From: Pseudogracilibacillus auburnensis
Lineage (GTDB): Bacteria; Bacillota; Bacilli; Bacillales; Amphibacillaceae
Reading direction: 5' to 3'
Length of the DNA stretch: 64,000 bases
Assembly (NCBI RefSeq): GCF_003201975.1
Contig: NZ_QJJQ01000003.1
Location: forward strand, 281,198 to 345,197
This document shows, in pieces, positions 32,402 to 42,231 of the stretch. Position 1 is the first letter of the stretch. Every line of letters begins with the position of its first letter. The position numbers and the translations under genes are program-made. The notes under the pieces are model-generated. The model was given only the letters and a program-made list of their open reading frames with translations, was not told where the DNA came from and did no database searches.

Positions 32402-33655
32402 GTGTTATTCAAAAGTGTATTAAAAAGTAGGAACGAATCAGATACAACTGATTTAAAGAATCCTGCCCCGTGGTTTATTAATATGTTTGGAAATCGATCA
32501 TCAAGCGGTGAAAAGGTAACAGTCGATTCAGCGTTAGGCATACCAACTGTTTATAGGTGTGTGAATATTAAAGCTAATGCGGTCGCTATGCTACCGTTTC
32601 AGACGTTTAAACGAACAAATAAAGGTAGAGAGCGCGAACGGTCACATGCGGTAGCAAAATTACTAGAAAATAGACCGAATCCCTATCAAGGTCCATTTAA
32701 ATTTAAACATTTAATTGAAACGCATCGTAATACTTGGGGAAATGCTTATGTAAATGTCGATTGGGGAGCAGATGGCAGACCAAAAGCTTTATGGTTACTT
32801 AATCCATCTGTTACTGAACCAATTATTGATGTTAACACTAATTTTCTATGGTATGTCACTACATTACCGAATGGAAAACAGGTCAAGATAGCTTATCATG
32901 ACATAATTCATTTAACAGCATTAACTGCTGATGGAATTAAAGGTAAACCACCTATACAGGTAGCACGTGAAGCTATCGGAAGTTCGCAAGCAGCGCAAAA
33001 GTTTAAAGGTAAATTTTATAAGCATGGTGCATCGAATAGTGGATTCTTAAAGATTCCCGGAATGTTAAATTCAGAAGCTAAAGACGTGATTAGGGATGAA
33101 TGGGAAAAAGCTAACACAGGTATAGATAACGCTCAACGAGTAGCGATATTAGATGCAGGATTAGAATTTCAAAGCGTGAGCATGCCATTACGTGATGCGC
33201 AATTTGTCGAGTCTATGAAGTTTGACAAGAATGAAATAGCTACAATGTTTGACGTTCCACCGCATATGGTAGGTGACTTAGAAAGGGCAACTCATTCAAA
33301 CATCGAACAAGAGAATCTATCTTTCTTACAAAACACTATCAATCCTATTTTAGTTCAGTATCAAGAAGAATTTAGACATGGTTTGTTTACTGAAAGGGAG
33401 TCAGCAAGATACTATTTAAATTTTAACTTGGATATGATTTTACGTGCTGACACCAAAACACGAGGTGAGTTTTACAAAATTATGCTCGGTGAAGGCGTGT
33501 ACTCTATAAACGAGGTTAGGGAATTTGAAGAAAAGAATGCTATAGAAGGTGGTGACGTGCATCGTGTCGATTTGAATCACGTTTCTTTAGAAATAGCAGA
33601 TGAATATCAACTTGCTAAAGCGGGAGCAACGAAAGGGGGTAATGATGATGGATAA
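32402..33655 (+). CDS. Portal protein, HK97 type
   Basis: Dodecameric ring at one head vertex through which DNA passes. The 417-residue protein shows VTVDSALGIPTVYRCVNIKANAVAMLPF near the N-terminus, NPYQGPFKFKHLIETH, RNTWGNAYVN, and FDVPPHMVG, all typical of HK97 family portals. GTG start after AAAGGGGGAT. Part of the head operon. Confidence 0.94.
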   Translation: MLFKSVLKSRNESDTTDLKNPAPWFINMFGNRSSSGEKVTVDSALGIPTVYRCVNIKANAVAMLPFQTFKRTNKGRERERSHAVAKLLENRPNPYQGPFKFKHLIETHRNTWGNAYVNVDWGADGRPKALWLLNPSVTEPIIDVNTNFLWYVTTLPNGKQVKIAYHDIIHLTALTADGIKGKPPIQVAREAIGSSQAAQKFKGKFYKHGASNSGFLKIPGMLNSEAKDVIRDEWEKANTGIDNAQRVAILDAGLEFQSVSMPLRDAQFVESMKFDKNEIATMFDVPPHMVGDLERATHSNIEQENLSFLQNTINPILVQYQEEFRHGLFTERESARYYLNFNLDMILRADTKTRGEFYKIMLGEGVYSINEVREFEEKNAIEGGDVHRVDLNHVSLEIADEYQLAKAGATKGGNDDG

Positions 33656-33968
33656 AGACACATTCGACTTATTGAGAGTAAAAACCTTTTTAGAACGTGA
33701 CCCTAATGCAGATGTAATTATTATTGCGAATGGAAGAGAACTAGCTGATTCTTATTGGAAAAGAATCAAGGAACATCTAGGGATTGAAAAGCGACCATAC
33801 ATTATCACAAATGGGAATACGTGGGATGGTTACCCATTCGCAGATTCATTAGTCTTAAAAATTGGTAGGTGGTGGGAAAATAGAAATGCTAGAGAAGTCA
33901 TGTTGCATACAAAGTTAGCTAAATTAACTCTTCCGATTACTTATATACCACCATTTGAAAGGGGGTGA
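33645..33968 (+). CDS. Small head-module protein, unknown (107 residues)
   Basis: Starts within the end of the portal gene (ATGATGATGG; AAAGGGGG as site; 33642, 33645 or 33648 are possible starts). The sequence LERDPNADVIIIANGRELADSYWKRIKEHLGI suggests an alpha/beta fold. Not recognised. Confidence 0.6.
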   Translation: MMDKDTFDLLRVKTFLERDPNADVIIIANGRELADSYWKRIKEHLGIEKRPYIITNGNTWDGYPFADSLVLKIGRWWENRNAREVMLHTKLAKLTLPITYIPPFERG

Positions 33969-33970
33969 GG

Positions 33971-34774
33971 ATGATTAAAAATAAACTACACTATCCAATT
34001 GTAAACAGTGTCACTCCTATTAATAAGAATAAAAGTAATCTTATTACAGTAAAGAACCTCACCGACACATCGGCAGAACTTTACATCTATGGACAAATTG
34101 TCGATAACACAGATTGGAAGTGGGACGAATCAGATGTGATGCCGGATGATGTAAAAGAAGCACTTGAAAAGGTAGAGGGACTAGACGAATTAAACATTTA
34201 CATTAACAGTCCCGGCGGTTCAGTATTTAGTGGATTAGCTATATACAATATGTTAAAGCGCAACAAAGCCAAGAAAATTGTTCATATCGATGGAGTTGCT
34301 GCATCTATGGCATCTATTATCGCTCTTGTTGGGGATGAAGTTTACATGCCATCCAATGCCTTTATGATGATTCATAAACCATTAGCCGGGTTATGGGGTA
34401 ATGCCGATGAATTGCGTAAGGTTGCCAATGATCTGGACACGATAAATATTGGAATGACAAATATTTATAAGGAAAACTTACGTGAAGGAATTGATATTGA
34501 TACTCTAACGAATAGGATTACTGAAGAGGTTGACGTTTGGTTAGATGCAGATCAAGCATCAGAATACTTTAATATAAATCTGACTGGAAAAACACAAATT
34601 GCAGCAAGTGCAGTTCATATGTTAGAGCAATATAAAAATGTGCCTAAGTCACTGTTGGAAGTCGAGTCGAATAATGAACCAAAGTCAGAACCGAAACCAC
34701 AGCCGCAAAGCAAAACGGATGACGAGTTAGAAAAAATAAAAATACAAAACGAATTAGACCTGTTAAGTTTATAG
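33971..34774 (+). CDS. Head maturation protease, ClpP/S49 type
   Basis: Digests the scaffold during head maturation. The 267-residue protein has the ClpP fold: oxyanion loop INSPGGSVFSG, catalytic Ser in GVAASMASI, catalytic His in FMMIHKP, and a probable Asp near VDVWLDAD. The C-terminal tail (Pro/Lys/Glu-rich, about 225-267) is low complexity. ATG 33971 suits the GGGGG site better than GTG 33965. Confidence 0.93.
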   Translation: MIKNKLHYPIVNSVTPINKNKSNLITVKNLTDTSAELYIYGQIVDNTDWKWDESDVMPDDVKEALEKVEGLDELNIYINSPGGSVFSGLAIYNMLKRNKAKKIVHIDGVAASMASIIALVGDEVYMPSNAFMMIHKPLAGLWGNADELRKVANDLDTINIGMTNIYKENLREGIDIDTLTNRITEEVDVWLDADQASEYFNINLTGKTQIAASAVHMLEQYKNVPKSLLEVESNNEPKSEPKPQPQSKTDDELEKIKIQNELDLLSL

Positions 34775-34786
34775 GTCTATTTTTTA
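34755..34786 (+). terminator. Hairpin between protease and capsid genes
   Basis: TAGACCT and AGGTCTA form a stem followed by TTTTTTA. It lies at the protease stop codon and just before the capsid ribosome binding site, so it may be a leaky terminator or an mRNA processing or stability element. Confidence 0.55.
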
Positions 34787-34802
34787 TGGAGGTAATTAAA
34801 TA

Positions 34803-36065
34803 ATGAAAAATTTACGACAAGCATTAATGAACTTGAAACGAAATACTTTAGGTGTATTTGCCGATGCAGGAATGACAGATCGTGAAAGACAATTACGTCA
34901 AGATGTTTCTGATTTAAAAGATGCTGCACAAGCTTTAATGGATGAAGGAAAGCAAAAGGAAGCACGCGCGAAACTTGATGAAGCAAAGGCAAAGAAATCG
35001 GAACTTGATAACTTTATAGCATTACAAAAAGATTTTCAAGGGATTACTTTACCAGACGTAAATAACAATGGCGCACAGATGCAACCAGAACCAAAGAAGG
35101 ACGAAGCGAAAGAATATAAAGGGTTGTTTTTCAAAGCTATTCGTGGAAAAGCAATGACTGATGAAGAATTAGACATCATGGACCAATATAAAGCTCGCTT
35201 ATCTTCTAAAGAAGGTGAAGATGGCGGTTATATAATTCCTGAAGACATTCAGACTAAGATTAATAAATTGCGCCAATCTAGAGACGATTTAAGGCAATAT
35301 GTAACTGTTGTTCCTGTATCTACTAATAAAGGTGCTAGAACGCTAGAAAAACGCTCTGAGCATACACCATTTGCACCGCTAAGTGAATACGGTGACCCAA
35401 ATGCAATGAAAGAAATCGAATCACCGCAATTTGACCGTTTGTCGTATGCTATTGAAGATTATGCTGGATTCTTGCCAGTACCTAATAATGTTCTAGATGA
35501 TGCCGACCAGGCACTAGAAGAATATTTGATTGATTGGATTGGCAAGAAAGGTAAAGCTACTGACAACCATTTGATTCTACAAGTGGTTAACGGATTTGTT
35601 AAAAAGAAGTTAGATGATTACAAAGGTATTAAGACAATTATAAACGTTGAATTAGACCCTGCATTCTTGGACGATACAAGAATTTACACTAACCAAGATG
35701 GATTTAACTACCTTGACCAATTAGAAGATGGCAATGGACGTCCACTTTTACAGCCAGACCCAACACGCCCAACTGGTAAATTACTTCACGGATATCAAGT
35801 TGTTGTTCTTTCTAATAAGACAATCAAAACCGAAGCTAACCTCGCTCCAGTAATTATCGGTGCGTTAGAAGAGGCAGTCGTACTTTGGGATAGAAAACAA
35901 CTTTCTATCGACATGACTAAAGAAGGTGGACAGGCTTGGAGAACAAATACTACTGAATTCCGAGCAATTCAACGCGAGGATGTAACAAAGTGGGATGAAG
36001 AAGCAGTTGTCTATGCTCAACTTGATATTACTAAACCTGCACCAGAAGAAATTCCAGAAGGATAA
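34803..36065 (+). CDS. Major capsid protein, HK97 fold
   Basis: The 420-residue protein has an N-terminal coiled-coil scaffold (about 1-95, Lys/Glu/Ala-rich) expected to be removed by the protease, then the HK97 core from about 105: GEDGGYIIPEDIQTKI, SDL-like region RQYVTVVPVSTNKGAR, and ending ELNLAPVIIGALEEAVVLWDRKQLSIDMT. GGAGG precedes the ATG. Confidence 0.95.
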   Translation: MKNLRQALMNLKRNTLGVFADAGMTDRERQLRQDVSDLKDAAQALMDEGKQKEARAKLDEAKAKKSELDNFIALQKDFQGITLPDVNNNGAQMQPEPKKDEAKEYKGLFFKAIRGKAMTDEELDIMDQYKARLSSKEGEDGGYIIPEDIQTKINKLRQSRDDLRQYVTVVPVSTNKGARTLEKRSEHTPFAPLSEYGDPNAMKEIESPQFDRLSYAIEDYAGFLPVPNNVLDDADQALEEYLIDWIGKKGKATDNHLILQVVNGFVKKKLDDYKGIKTIINVELDPAFLDDTRIYTNQDGFNYLDQLEDGNGRPLLQPDPTRPTGKLLHGYQVVVLSNKTIKTEANLAPVIIGALEEAVVLWDRKQLSIDMTKEGGQAWRTNTTEFRAIQREDVTKWDEEAVVYAQLDITKPAPEEIPEG

Positions 36066-36080
36066 AAGGAGTGGAGTGAC

Positions 36081-36377
36081 TTGAAAGTTAAAGTAATTAA
36101 ACGTTTCCGCGATAAGCATACAAAACAAGTCTATAATATCGATTCTGTTTATGAAGGAAGTCAATCACGTATTAAAGAACTTCAAAAATTAAAATTTGTC
36201 GGTGAAGAGATCAAAGAACAACCCTCTCTACTTGATGGCAATGTGCAGCAAACTAAAAACGCGATTACATCCGAACTAGGGCCTTATGAATTGAATCAAT
36301 TGCTTCATGAGGAGAAACAGGACAAAAAACGTAAGGGTGTAATTGAACATATCGAATCACTGTTGGAGAGCGAGTAA
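36081..36377 (+). CDS. Head-module protein, unknown (98 residues)
   Basis: TTG start with AAGGAGTGGAG. The first ~40 residues (VKVIKRFRDKHTKQVYNIDSVYEGSQSRI) look like a small beta domain found in head-tail modules of related phages; the rest is helical and charged. May be a head decoration or accessory protein; unproven. Confidence 0.6.
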   Translation: MKVKVIKRFRDKHTKQVYNIDSVYEGSQSRIKELQKLKFVGEEIKEQPSLLDGNVQQTKNAITSELGPYELNQLLHEEKQDKKRKGVIEHIESLLESE

Positions 36378-36407
36378 TATCGCTCTCTTCTTAATTGAGG
36401 TGATGTT

Positions 36408-36725
36408 ATGACTAAAGAAGAATTAGAAAAATTAAAACGGTATTTACGTATTGATTACCTTGACGATGAAGAAGAGAACGACTTAAAGAATTTTTATCAA
36501 CGTGCAAAAATAAGCATTAAAAATAAAGTTGGCCATATCGATTTTTCAAATGCCGATGCAAAAGAACAATTTGAGCAAGCGTGTGCATTATTAGTCGAAC
36601 ATTGGTATGACAACAGGCAAGCATTTAGGATTGGTAATGCATCCTATGAGATACCACATTCATTAGATAGTATTTTAAGGGAATTGCGTTACTGCTATGT
36701 GGGTGATTCAAATGAAACCAATTAA
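36408..36725 (+). CDS. Head-tail connector protein (gp6-like)
   Basis: The 105-residue, largely helical protein (LKRYLRIDYLDDEEENDLKNFYQRAKISIKNKVG ... ALLVEHWYDNR) belongs to the HK97 gp6/DNA-packaging connector type that sits below the portal. A good GAGGTGATG site. Overlaps the adaptor gene by 14 bases. Confidence 0.82.
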   Translation: MTKEELEKLKRYLRIDYLDDEEENDLKNFYQRAKISIKNKVGHIDFSNADAKEQFEQACALLVEHWYDNRQAFRIGNASYEIPHSLDSILRELRYCYVGDSNETN

Positions 36726-37050
36726 TCCAGGTGATTTTGATCAGCGTTTGCTTTTTACCCAGCCACTAGAAAAAAATGAAAATGGATTTCCTGTACCTGG
36801 TACTGATATTTATTCAAAGGCATGGGGTGCACTTAAAACATTAAAAGGAAAAACATTTTATGAAGCTGCACAAACTAACCGTGAACATAATAGGGAATTT
36901 ACTGTTCGTTATCAAAAAATACTCATGGATGGAATCAGGCCAAAACATGTAAAAATTAAATGGCGTGGCATTGAACATAAGATTGAATCAATCGAAAATG
37001 ACGATGGACAAAACATTACAATGACCGTTTTTTGCAAGGCGGTGGAATAA
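36712..37050 (+). CDS. Head-tail adaptor (head closure) protein
   Basis: The 112-residue protein (NPGDFDQRLLFTQPLEKNENGFP ... AWGALKTLKGKTFYEA) has the signature of the phage head-tail joining family (SPP1 gp16-like). ATG 36712 is preferred; GTG 36697 is in frame. Confidence 0.85.
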   Translation: MKPINPGDFDQRLLFTQPLEKNENGFPVPGTDIYSKAWGALKTLKGKTFYEAAQTNREHNREFTVRYQKILMDGIRPKHVKIKWRGIEHKIESIENDDGQNITMTVFCKAVE

Positions 37051-37412
37051 TGGAATTTGAATTTATTGGAATAGATGATTTGATTGATAAATTAGAACGA
37101 ACAGGCCATCAAGTTGAACAGGGCAAGGATGAGGCCGTACTTGAAGGTGCAAAGGTTATGCAAAAAGCCACAAAAGAACGAGTGCCTAAACTAACAAGAA
37201 ACCTAGAAATGCATGTTGAAATATCAGATGTCAAAGATGGAGAAGCAGAGGTTTATGTAGAACAACAAGGTAAAGCTTATTATGGATATTTCCATGAAGT
37301 AGGAACTTCTAAAATGCGCGCCCGTCCATTTATGGGACCAGCTTTTAATGCTAGTAAGATGAAAATTGAACGAGCAATAGCTGATAAGATACGTCAAAGG
37401 TTGATGGTATGA
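37050..37412 (+). CDS. HK97 gp10-family tail protein
   Basis: The 120-residue protein has the family end pattern YYGYFHEVGTSKMRARPFMGPAF, typical of HK97 gp10 tail-completion proteins. ATG overlaps the previous stop (TAATG). Confidence 0.88.
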   Translation: MEFEFIGIDDLIDKLERTGHQVEQGKDEAVLEGAKVMQKATKERVPKLTRNLEMHVEISDVKDGEAEVYVEQQGKAYYGYFHEVGTSKMRARPFMGPAFNASKMKIERAIADKIRQRLMV

Positions 37413-37729
37413 ACAAGAGAATATTTGATGCACTAAAATCAGTCGATATTGATGTTGCATTTGAGGATTACGAAGGAAGCGATGATACTTACATTCGCTT
37501 TTTCTTTTTGCCACCTGTCCCATTTGATACTGATGATAATGAGCAATATGTTACTCATTATGTTCAATTAGACTTGTTCACGAAATGGGACTACATCCAG
37601 TTAACAAAAGAAATTAAACAAGCTATGAAACAAGCAGGATTTAAAAGAAATTTTGAAGATCAAAGGTACGAAACTGACACTAAATTTTTTCACAAGATTT
37701 TAAGATTTTACATTATTGAGGAGGAATAA
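37409..37729 (+). CDS. Tail terminator-like minor tail protein (106 residues)
   Basis: By position between gp10 and the major tail protein it corresponds to the tail-terminator/minor tail protein of siphoviruses. Sequence (DALKSVDIDVAFEDYEGSDDTYIRFFF) fits a small alpha/beta fold. Overlaps the preceding gene by 4 bases. Confidence 0.7.
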   Translation: MNKRIFDALKSVDIDVAFEDYEGSDDTYIRFFFLPPVPFDTDDNEQYVTHYVQLDLFTKWDYIQLTKEIKQAMKQAGFKRNFEDQRYETDTKFFHKILRFYIIEEE

Positions 37730-37732
37730 TGA

Positions 37733-38302
37733 ATGGCAACTATTGGATTAAGAGATATTTACTTTTTCCCTATTTTGACAGACACAGAAGAAGAAACAAC
37801 CTATGATACTGGAATAAGAATCGGAAAGGCCATGCAAGCCAATGTACAACCTAGTTTTAATAGCGCTGAACTAAGGGCAGAAGATGGGGTTGCGGCAACA
37901 GCGGATGCACGAGGTGTCACAACAGTTACAGTCCAAACCGACGACTTGTCCAAAAAATCACAATCCGTTATGTTCGGTAAGAAAATTAATAGCGATGGGG
38001 TTTTAGTTGATAGCGAAGATGACAGACCACCATATGGAGCATTGGCTTTTCGTTCAGAAAAAGCTAATGGCGCTTATCGATATGTTGTTCTTTATAAAGG
38101 GAAATTCACACTACCAGAATCGAATTACGAAACAAAACAAGAAACACCTGCATTTCAAACTCCAACAACGACAGGACGTTTTATTCGTAGAGAATCTGAT
38201 CGACTATATGGAAATGATGCCGATGATGATGATTCAGAAATTGACAAGTCTATTTTTGATAATTGGTTTGATACACCTTACGAAGAAACGCCGGAAGCTT
38301 AG
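37733..38302 (+). CDS. Major tail protein (phi13-like)
   Basis: Forms the tail tube. The 189-residue protein starts MATIGLRDIYFFPI and has GVAATADARGVTTVTVQTDDLS and YVVLYKGKFTLPE, typical of phi13-family tube proteins. The C-terminus is Asp/Glu-rich. Confidence 0.88.
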   Translation: MATIGLRDIYFFPILTDTEEETTYDTGIRIGKAMQANVQPSFNSAELRAEDGVAATADARGVTTVTVQTDDLSKKSQSVMFGKKINSDGVLVDSEDDRPPYGALAFRSEKANGAYRYVVLYKGKFTLPESNYETKQETPAFQTPTTTGRFIRRESDRLYGNDADDDDSEIDKSIFDNWFDTPYEETPEA

Positions 38303-38312
38303 GAGGTAAAAC

Positions 38313-38621
38313 ATGCATTTAACATTATTAATTGATGGAGAAGACAAAACATTTACCCCAGGACATGTATCTGCAAAGTTTTTATTGAAAATGATGGAGT
38401 ATGATCAAGAAATTGATTATAACGATATGTCAGTGGAAAATATTAAGAAACTTGCAGGATTTGTTAGTGATGTCTTTGGTAAGCAGTTTACGATAGACGA
38501 GTTCCTAGAGGGAATTAAATCTTATGAATTGATTAGTACATTCGGAAAAGTTTTTATTTTTGTAAGAACTGGGCAAGAGCCAAAAAAAGAAGTTGACGAG
38601 GGAAACGAAAAGGGGAAGTGA
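38313..38621 (+). CDS. Tail assembly chaperone gpG
   Basis: Helps load the tape measure protein and set tail length. A 102-residue helical protein (SAKFLLKMMEYDQEIDYNDMS ... LAGFVSDVFGKQFTIDEFL). The gene carries the slippery heptamer AAAGGGG at 38609-38615, just before its stop, leading to gpGT (see next feature). Confidence 0.85.
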   Translation: MHLTLLIDGEDKTFTPGHVSAKFLLKMMEYDQEIDYNDMSVENIKKLAGFVSDVFGKQFTIDEFLEGIKSYELISTFGKVFIFVRTGQEPKKEVDEGNEKGK

Positions 38622-38812
38622 CGCCAGAAGAAAGGCGTGCTTCCCTTATTGAATATGCAAAAACAATGGAAAACGAAGTAATGAAACCTTTATATAAAAC
38701 ACTATTAAAAAGTGGATGGACACTCGGACAAATAGACGAGATGGACATCCATTTTTATTTGTCTTTATATAGCGAAGAGCAAACTTACATCGATCAAATC
38801 AAATTATTCTAA
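38313..38812 (+). CDS. Tail chaperone gpGT, made by -1 frameshift
   Basis: At A-AAG-GGG (38609-38615) ribosomes can slip by -1 in the X-XXY-YYZ manner and continue in the frame that is open from 38597 to 38812, bypassing the gpG stop. The added T part (PEERRASLIEYAKTMENEVMKPLYKTLLKSGWTLGQIDEMDIHFYLSL) is a typical gpT domain; the fusion would have about 166 residues. The separate T frame has only a GTG overlapping the G stop and no ribosome binding site. Confidence 0.8.
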
Positions 38813-38823
38813 GGAGGGAGTAT

Positions 38824-41800
38824 ATGGCTAATGTAGGTGATCTAAAAACAAAAATATCTCTTGATTCTGCACAATTTCAACAATCGATGGCTAGTGTAAA
38901 TAGAGAATTAAGAGGATTAAAGCATGAGCAAAAAGCCGTTACTTCTTCTGGAACTGGATTTGCTCGTGGTGTTACAGAATTAAGATCTAAAGCAGATGTA
39001 TTAAATAGGACACTTAAAGTTCAACGCGAACAGGTCGCTGAATTAAGACGCCGCTATGAAGAGAGTCGTAAGGCAACCGGTGATAATTCTAAAGAAACAC
39101 AACAGGCTAATATAGCTTACCAAAAAGCTAAAGCTGAAATGAATAAAACAGAAAATGCTCTAAAAGGTATTACTGCTGAAATTCAAAGACAGACCAATCC
39201 GTGGAATAAATTAAGTAAAAGTTTAGATGAAACAGGTAGAAAAATGCAAGATATTGGTCGAGGGATGACTTCATTTGGTCGTTCTTGGTCTATGCGTGTA
39301 ACTGCTCCCATTCTAGGTTTAGGTGGTGCTGCAGTAAAAGTTGGCATGGACTTCCAAGAAGGTATGTCAAAGGTCCAGGCGATTTCTGGGGCAACTGGTG
39401 AGGACTTTGAAAAACTTAAATCACAAGCACGTGACTTAGGTGCGACTACTCGTTTTAGTGCAACAGAAGCAGCAAGCGGAATGGAATTTTTAGCTATGGC
39501 TGGATTTGAGACTAATGAAATACTAGATAGTATGCCGGGTCTGTTAGATTTAGCTGCAGCATCTGGTATGGACTTAGGACGTTCTGCCGACATCGCGTCC
39601 AACATTTTAAGTGCGTTTAAATATGAGGCGAGCGAATCTGGTAGGGTTGCTGATGTTTTAGCTGCAGGAGCTGCAAGCGCCAATACTAATGTTGAACAAT
39701 TAGGTGGAGCTGCCAAGTATGCAGCACCTGTTTTCTCAACTTTAGGATTAGAAATTGAAGGTCTAGCTGCATCTGTTGGATTTATGTCAGATGCAGGGAT
39801 TCAAGGGGAACAAGCTGGACGTCAATTGCGACAAGGATTATTAAGGCTTGCAAACCCTACTGGTGAAGCAGCAGACCTTATTAAAGATTTAGGAATTAAA
39901 GTATTCGATGCTGATGGAAATATGAAAGAAATGCACCAGGTTGTTGGAGAACTTGAAAAAGGTTTAGGCGATATGGATTCCAAAACTAGAGCTGCATCCC
40001 TTGCTATTTTATTTGGTTCAGAGTCGACTGCTGGATGGTCTACGCTACTCGATCGTGGTTCAAAGGAACTTGAAAAATACACCAAGGAACTAGAGAATTC
40101 GGAAGGCGCAGCTGCAAAAATGGCAGAAATTATGGAAGATAACGCTAGAGGTGCTTTACGTGAATTTAGATCGGCTGCAGAAGAAGCGGGTATTGCATTT
40201 TCTGAACATATTATTCCAGCACTAACAGATGGGATTAAGTGGGGTACTGAATTAGTTCGTAAGTTTGGAGAATTAGATGACAGTACTCAAAAGAACATAA
40301 TAAAAATGGCTGCATTTGCTGCAGCAGTTGGTCCTGTTGTATTAGTAATGGGTAATCTTGTTACTGGTGTGGGTGGACTATTACGTGTAGGTGGTAAAGT
40401 AGCAGGAATGTTAGGGAAAGCTGGTGGAGCAGGACTACTTGGTCGTATTGGCTTAATGGGGAGTGCTGCAGGTCCTGTTGGTTTAGCTACGGTTGCTATT
40501 GGTGGGCTGGCTACTGGCTTTTATTTACTGCATAAGGAATCTAAAAAGAATAAAGAAATCAGTACCGAACTAGCTGAATCTTATAGATCGCAGGCTGATG
40601 AACTCCAAGCACTAGTTGATGAATACAATGAATTAAATATGAAAAGTAGGTTAACTACAGAAGAATTCGGACGATTGATGGACATTCAATCCGAACTAAA
40701 CAGGACCCAGAACCCAGCCTTAGTTGCGGAATTAAAAGATGAATATAAGGAATTAGCAGAAAAGTCCGGAATGACTAAAGAAGAAATAGAAAGACTAATT
40801 GAAGCTAATAATGGGATCATTGAACAATCTCCACAAGTTGAGAAATCTTACACTAAACAGGGTAATGCGCTTGTAAAATCCACAGATGCAGTACAGAAAT
40901 ATATTGATAATTTAAATGAAATGGCCATGATTGAGTTAAAAGCCGAGCGTGCGAAAGCATTAGAACGTGAAGCAGAGATAATGAAAGAACAAACGAAATT
41001 ACGAGAAGAATTAGCTATTATTGACAATGAATTAAAATTCTTAACTGATGCACAGTTAATGAGTGAAGAGCAGAGGGTTTCCAGACTCCAAGAAATTGAA
41101 AAGGAATTACAAAATCAAAAACTTACCCATAATGAAATTTCAACATTAGAAGAAGAAAGAGTGGCATTAAATCAAGCGCAACTTGGCGAAGTTAGAGATA
41201 TGATAGATGGGTTACAAAAACAACGTGATGAAATTGTCAAAAAGATCGACTTGAACAAAGAAGACTTGGAAAAATTACAACTGATTGAAGCGCAAATGGC
41301 TGATCTAATTTTATCAGAAGTTGACCTAAACTTTGAAAAAGGAGAGGGTCTAAAAAAATTGGATGAGACCATCGAAAGTTTAAAGGAACAGCGATCCGAA
41401 ATTTTATCCAACATGACAGAAGAAGAAAAACGTCTAGGTCTATATGACGATACATTAGAACATTTAAATAAATCAATAAGTAAACATGAAGATGTAAGGG
41501 ATAGAATTAAAGAAGAAGTTGGCTACCAATCAGAAGCTAATAAGAAAAAAGAACAAGGAAATGATCTTCTTGGTAAGAGTAACCGTTTTTTGATTGACGG
41601 TAAATATAACCTCAAAAACATCGGAAAAGAACAAGATAACACAAATAAAAAGATTGGCGCAGGTAGAAAAGAAGCGCAGAAGATGAATAAGGAACTCGAC
41701 AAAGATATAAATAAAACTATAAATTTAAAACCGTCACCTTCTATAGCTAGTTTAGATGGAGCATTAACCAAGCCGTTAAACAGAACAATAAAACTTAACA

Positions 41801-42231
41801 CAGCTGTTGGAGGCGGTGCTGGCCTAGGATATAAAGACGGTACTCCTCCCGGGGGGCATCCGGGGGGGTTATTTATGGCTGGAGAAGAAGGCTATGAATT
41901 AGGTCGTTTAGGTAATCGTTGGGAGATGCTTAATTTTGGCATGTACGACAGACCAGCAGGATATGAGGTCTTTACCCATAACGAATCAAAACGGATTTTA
42001 AGAGCATTAAATAATATGCCTGGATATGCTCAAGGTACAAATATGGGTGCTGAAACGAATAGAATTGTTAACCGATTAAACCAGCCTAAACAATCAAATG
42101 ACAGTCAGCCACTTGTAATCGAGCTTCATGTTACAAGTGAAATAGATGGACGAGTTGCAGGACAGGCAATAGAACGCTATGTTACAGAAATACAAGATCG
42201 GAATAAGGGGGTTAGGGAGAATTTTGCGTAA
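38824..42231 (+). CDS. Tape measure protein
   Basis: Determines tail length. The 1135-residue protein starts with a coiled coil (about 1-130), then the conserved TMP domain (GMDFQEGMSKVQAISGATGEDFEKL ... AATEASGMEFLAMAGF, about 155-480), hydrophobic segments (about 490-570), a long Glu/Lys-rich coiled coil (about 590-930) and a Gly-rich end (LGYKDGTPPGGHPGGLFMAGE). A G7 run (41861-41867) occurs in that end. AGGAGGGAG precedes the ATG. Confidence 0.95.
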   Translation: MANVGDLKTKISLDSAQFQQSMASVNRELRGLKHEQKAVTSSGTGFARGVTELRSKADVLNRTLKVQREQVAELRRRYEESRKATGDNSKETQQANIAYQKAKAEMNKTENALKGITAEIQRQTNPWNKLSKSLDETGRKMQDIGRGMTSFGRSWSMRVTAPILGLGGAAVKVGMDFQEGMSKVQAISGATGEDFEKLKSQARDLGATTRFSATEAASGMEFLAMAGFETNEILDSMPGLLDLAAASGMDLGRSADIASNILSAFKYEASESGRVADVLAAGAASANTNVEQLGGAAKYAAPVFSTLGLEIEGLAASVGFMSDAGIQGEQAGRQLRQGLLRLANPTGEAADLIKDLGIKVFDADGNMKEMHQVVGELEKGLGDMDSKTRAASLAILFGSESTAGWSTLLDRGSKELEKYTKELENSEGAAAKMAEIMEDNARGALREFRSAAEEAGIAFSEHIIPALTDGIKWGTELVRKFGELDDSTQKNIIKMAAFAAAVGPVVLVMGNLVTGVGGLLRVGGKVAGMLGKAGGAGLLGRIGLMGSAAGPVGLATVAIGGLATGFYLLHKESKKNKEISTELAESYRSQADELQALVDEYNELNMKSRLTTEEFGRLMDIQSELNRTQNPALVAELKDEYKELAEKSGMTKEEIERLIEANNGIIEQSPQVEKSYTKQGNALVKSTDAVQKYIDNLNEMAMIELKAERAKALEREAEIMKEQTKLREELAIIDNELKFLTDAQLMSEEQRVSRLQEIEKELQNQKLTHNEISTLEEERVALNQAQLGEVRDMIDGLQKQRDEIVKKIDLNKEDLEKLQLIEAQMADLILSEVDLNFEKGEGLKKLDETIESLKEQRSEILSNMTEEEKRLGLYDDTLEHLNKSISKHEDVRDRIKEEVGYQSEANKKKEQGNDLLGKSNRFLIDGKYNLKNIGKEQDNTNKKIGAGRKEAQKMNKELDKDINKTINLKPSPSIASLDGALTKPLNRTIKLNTAVGGGAGLGYKDGTPPGGHPGGLFMAGEEGYELGRLGNRWEMLNFGMYDRPAGYEVFTHNESKRILRALNNMPGYAQGTNMGAETNRIVNRLNQPKQSNDSQPLVIELHVTSEIDGRVAGQAIERYVTEIQDRNKGVRENFA

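Noticed and set aside
38582..38588. A AAA AAA heptamer as frameshift site for gpGT
   Set aside because: A -1 shift here runs into TGA at 38594-38596; the AAAGGGG site downstream works.
41840..41870. G-run in the tape measure gene as phase-variation tract
   Set aside because: The reading frame is intact and the Gly/Pro loop GTPPGGHPGG is a usual feature of tape measure C-termini.
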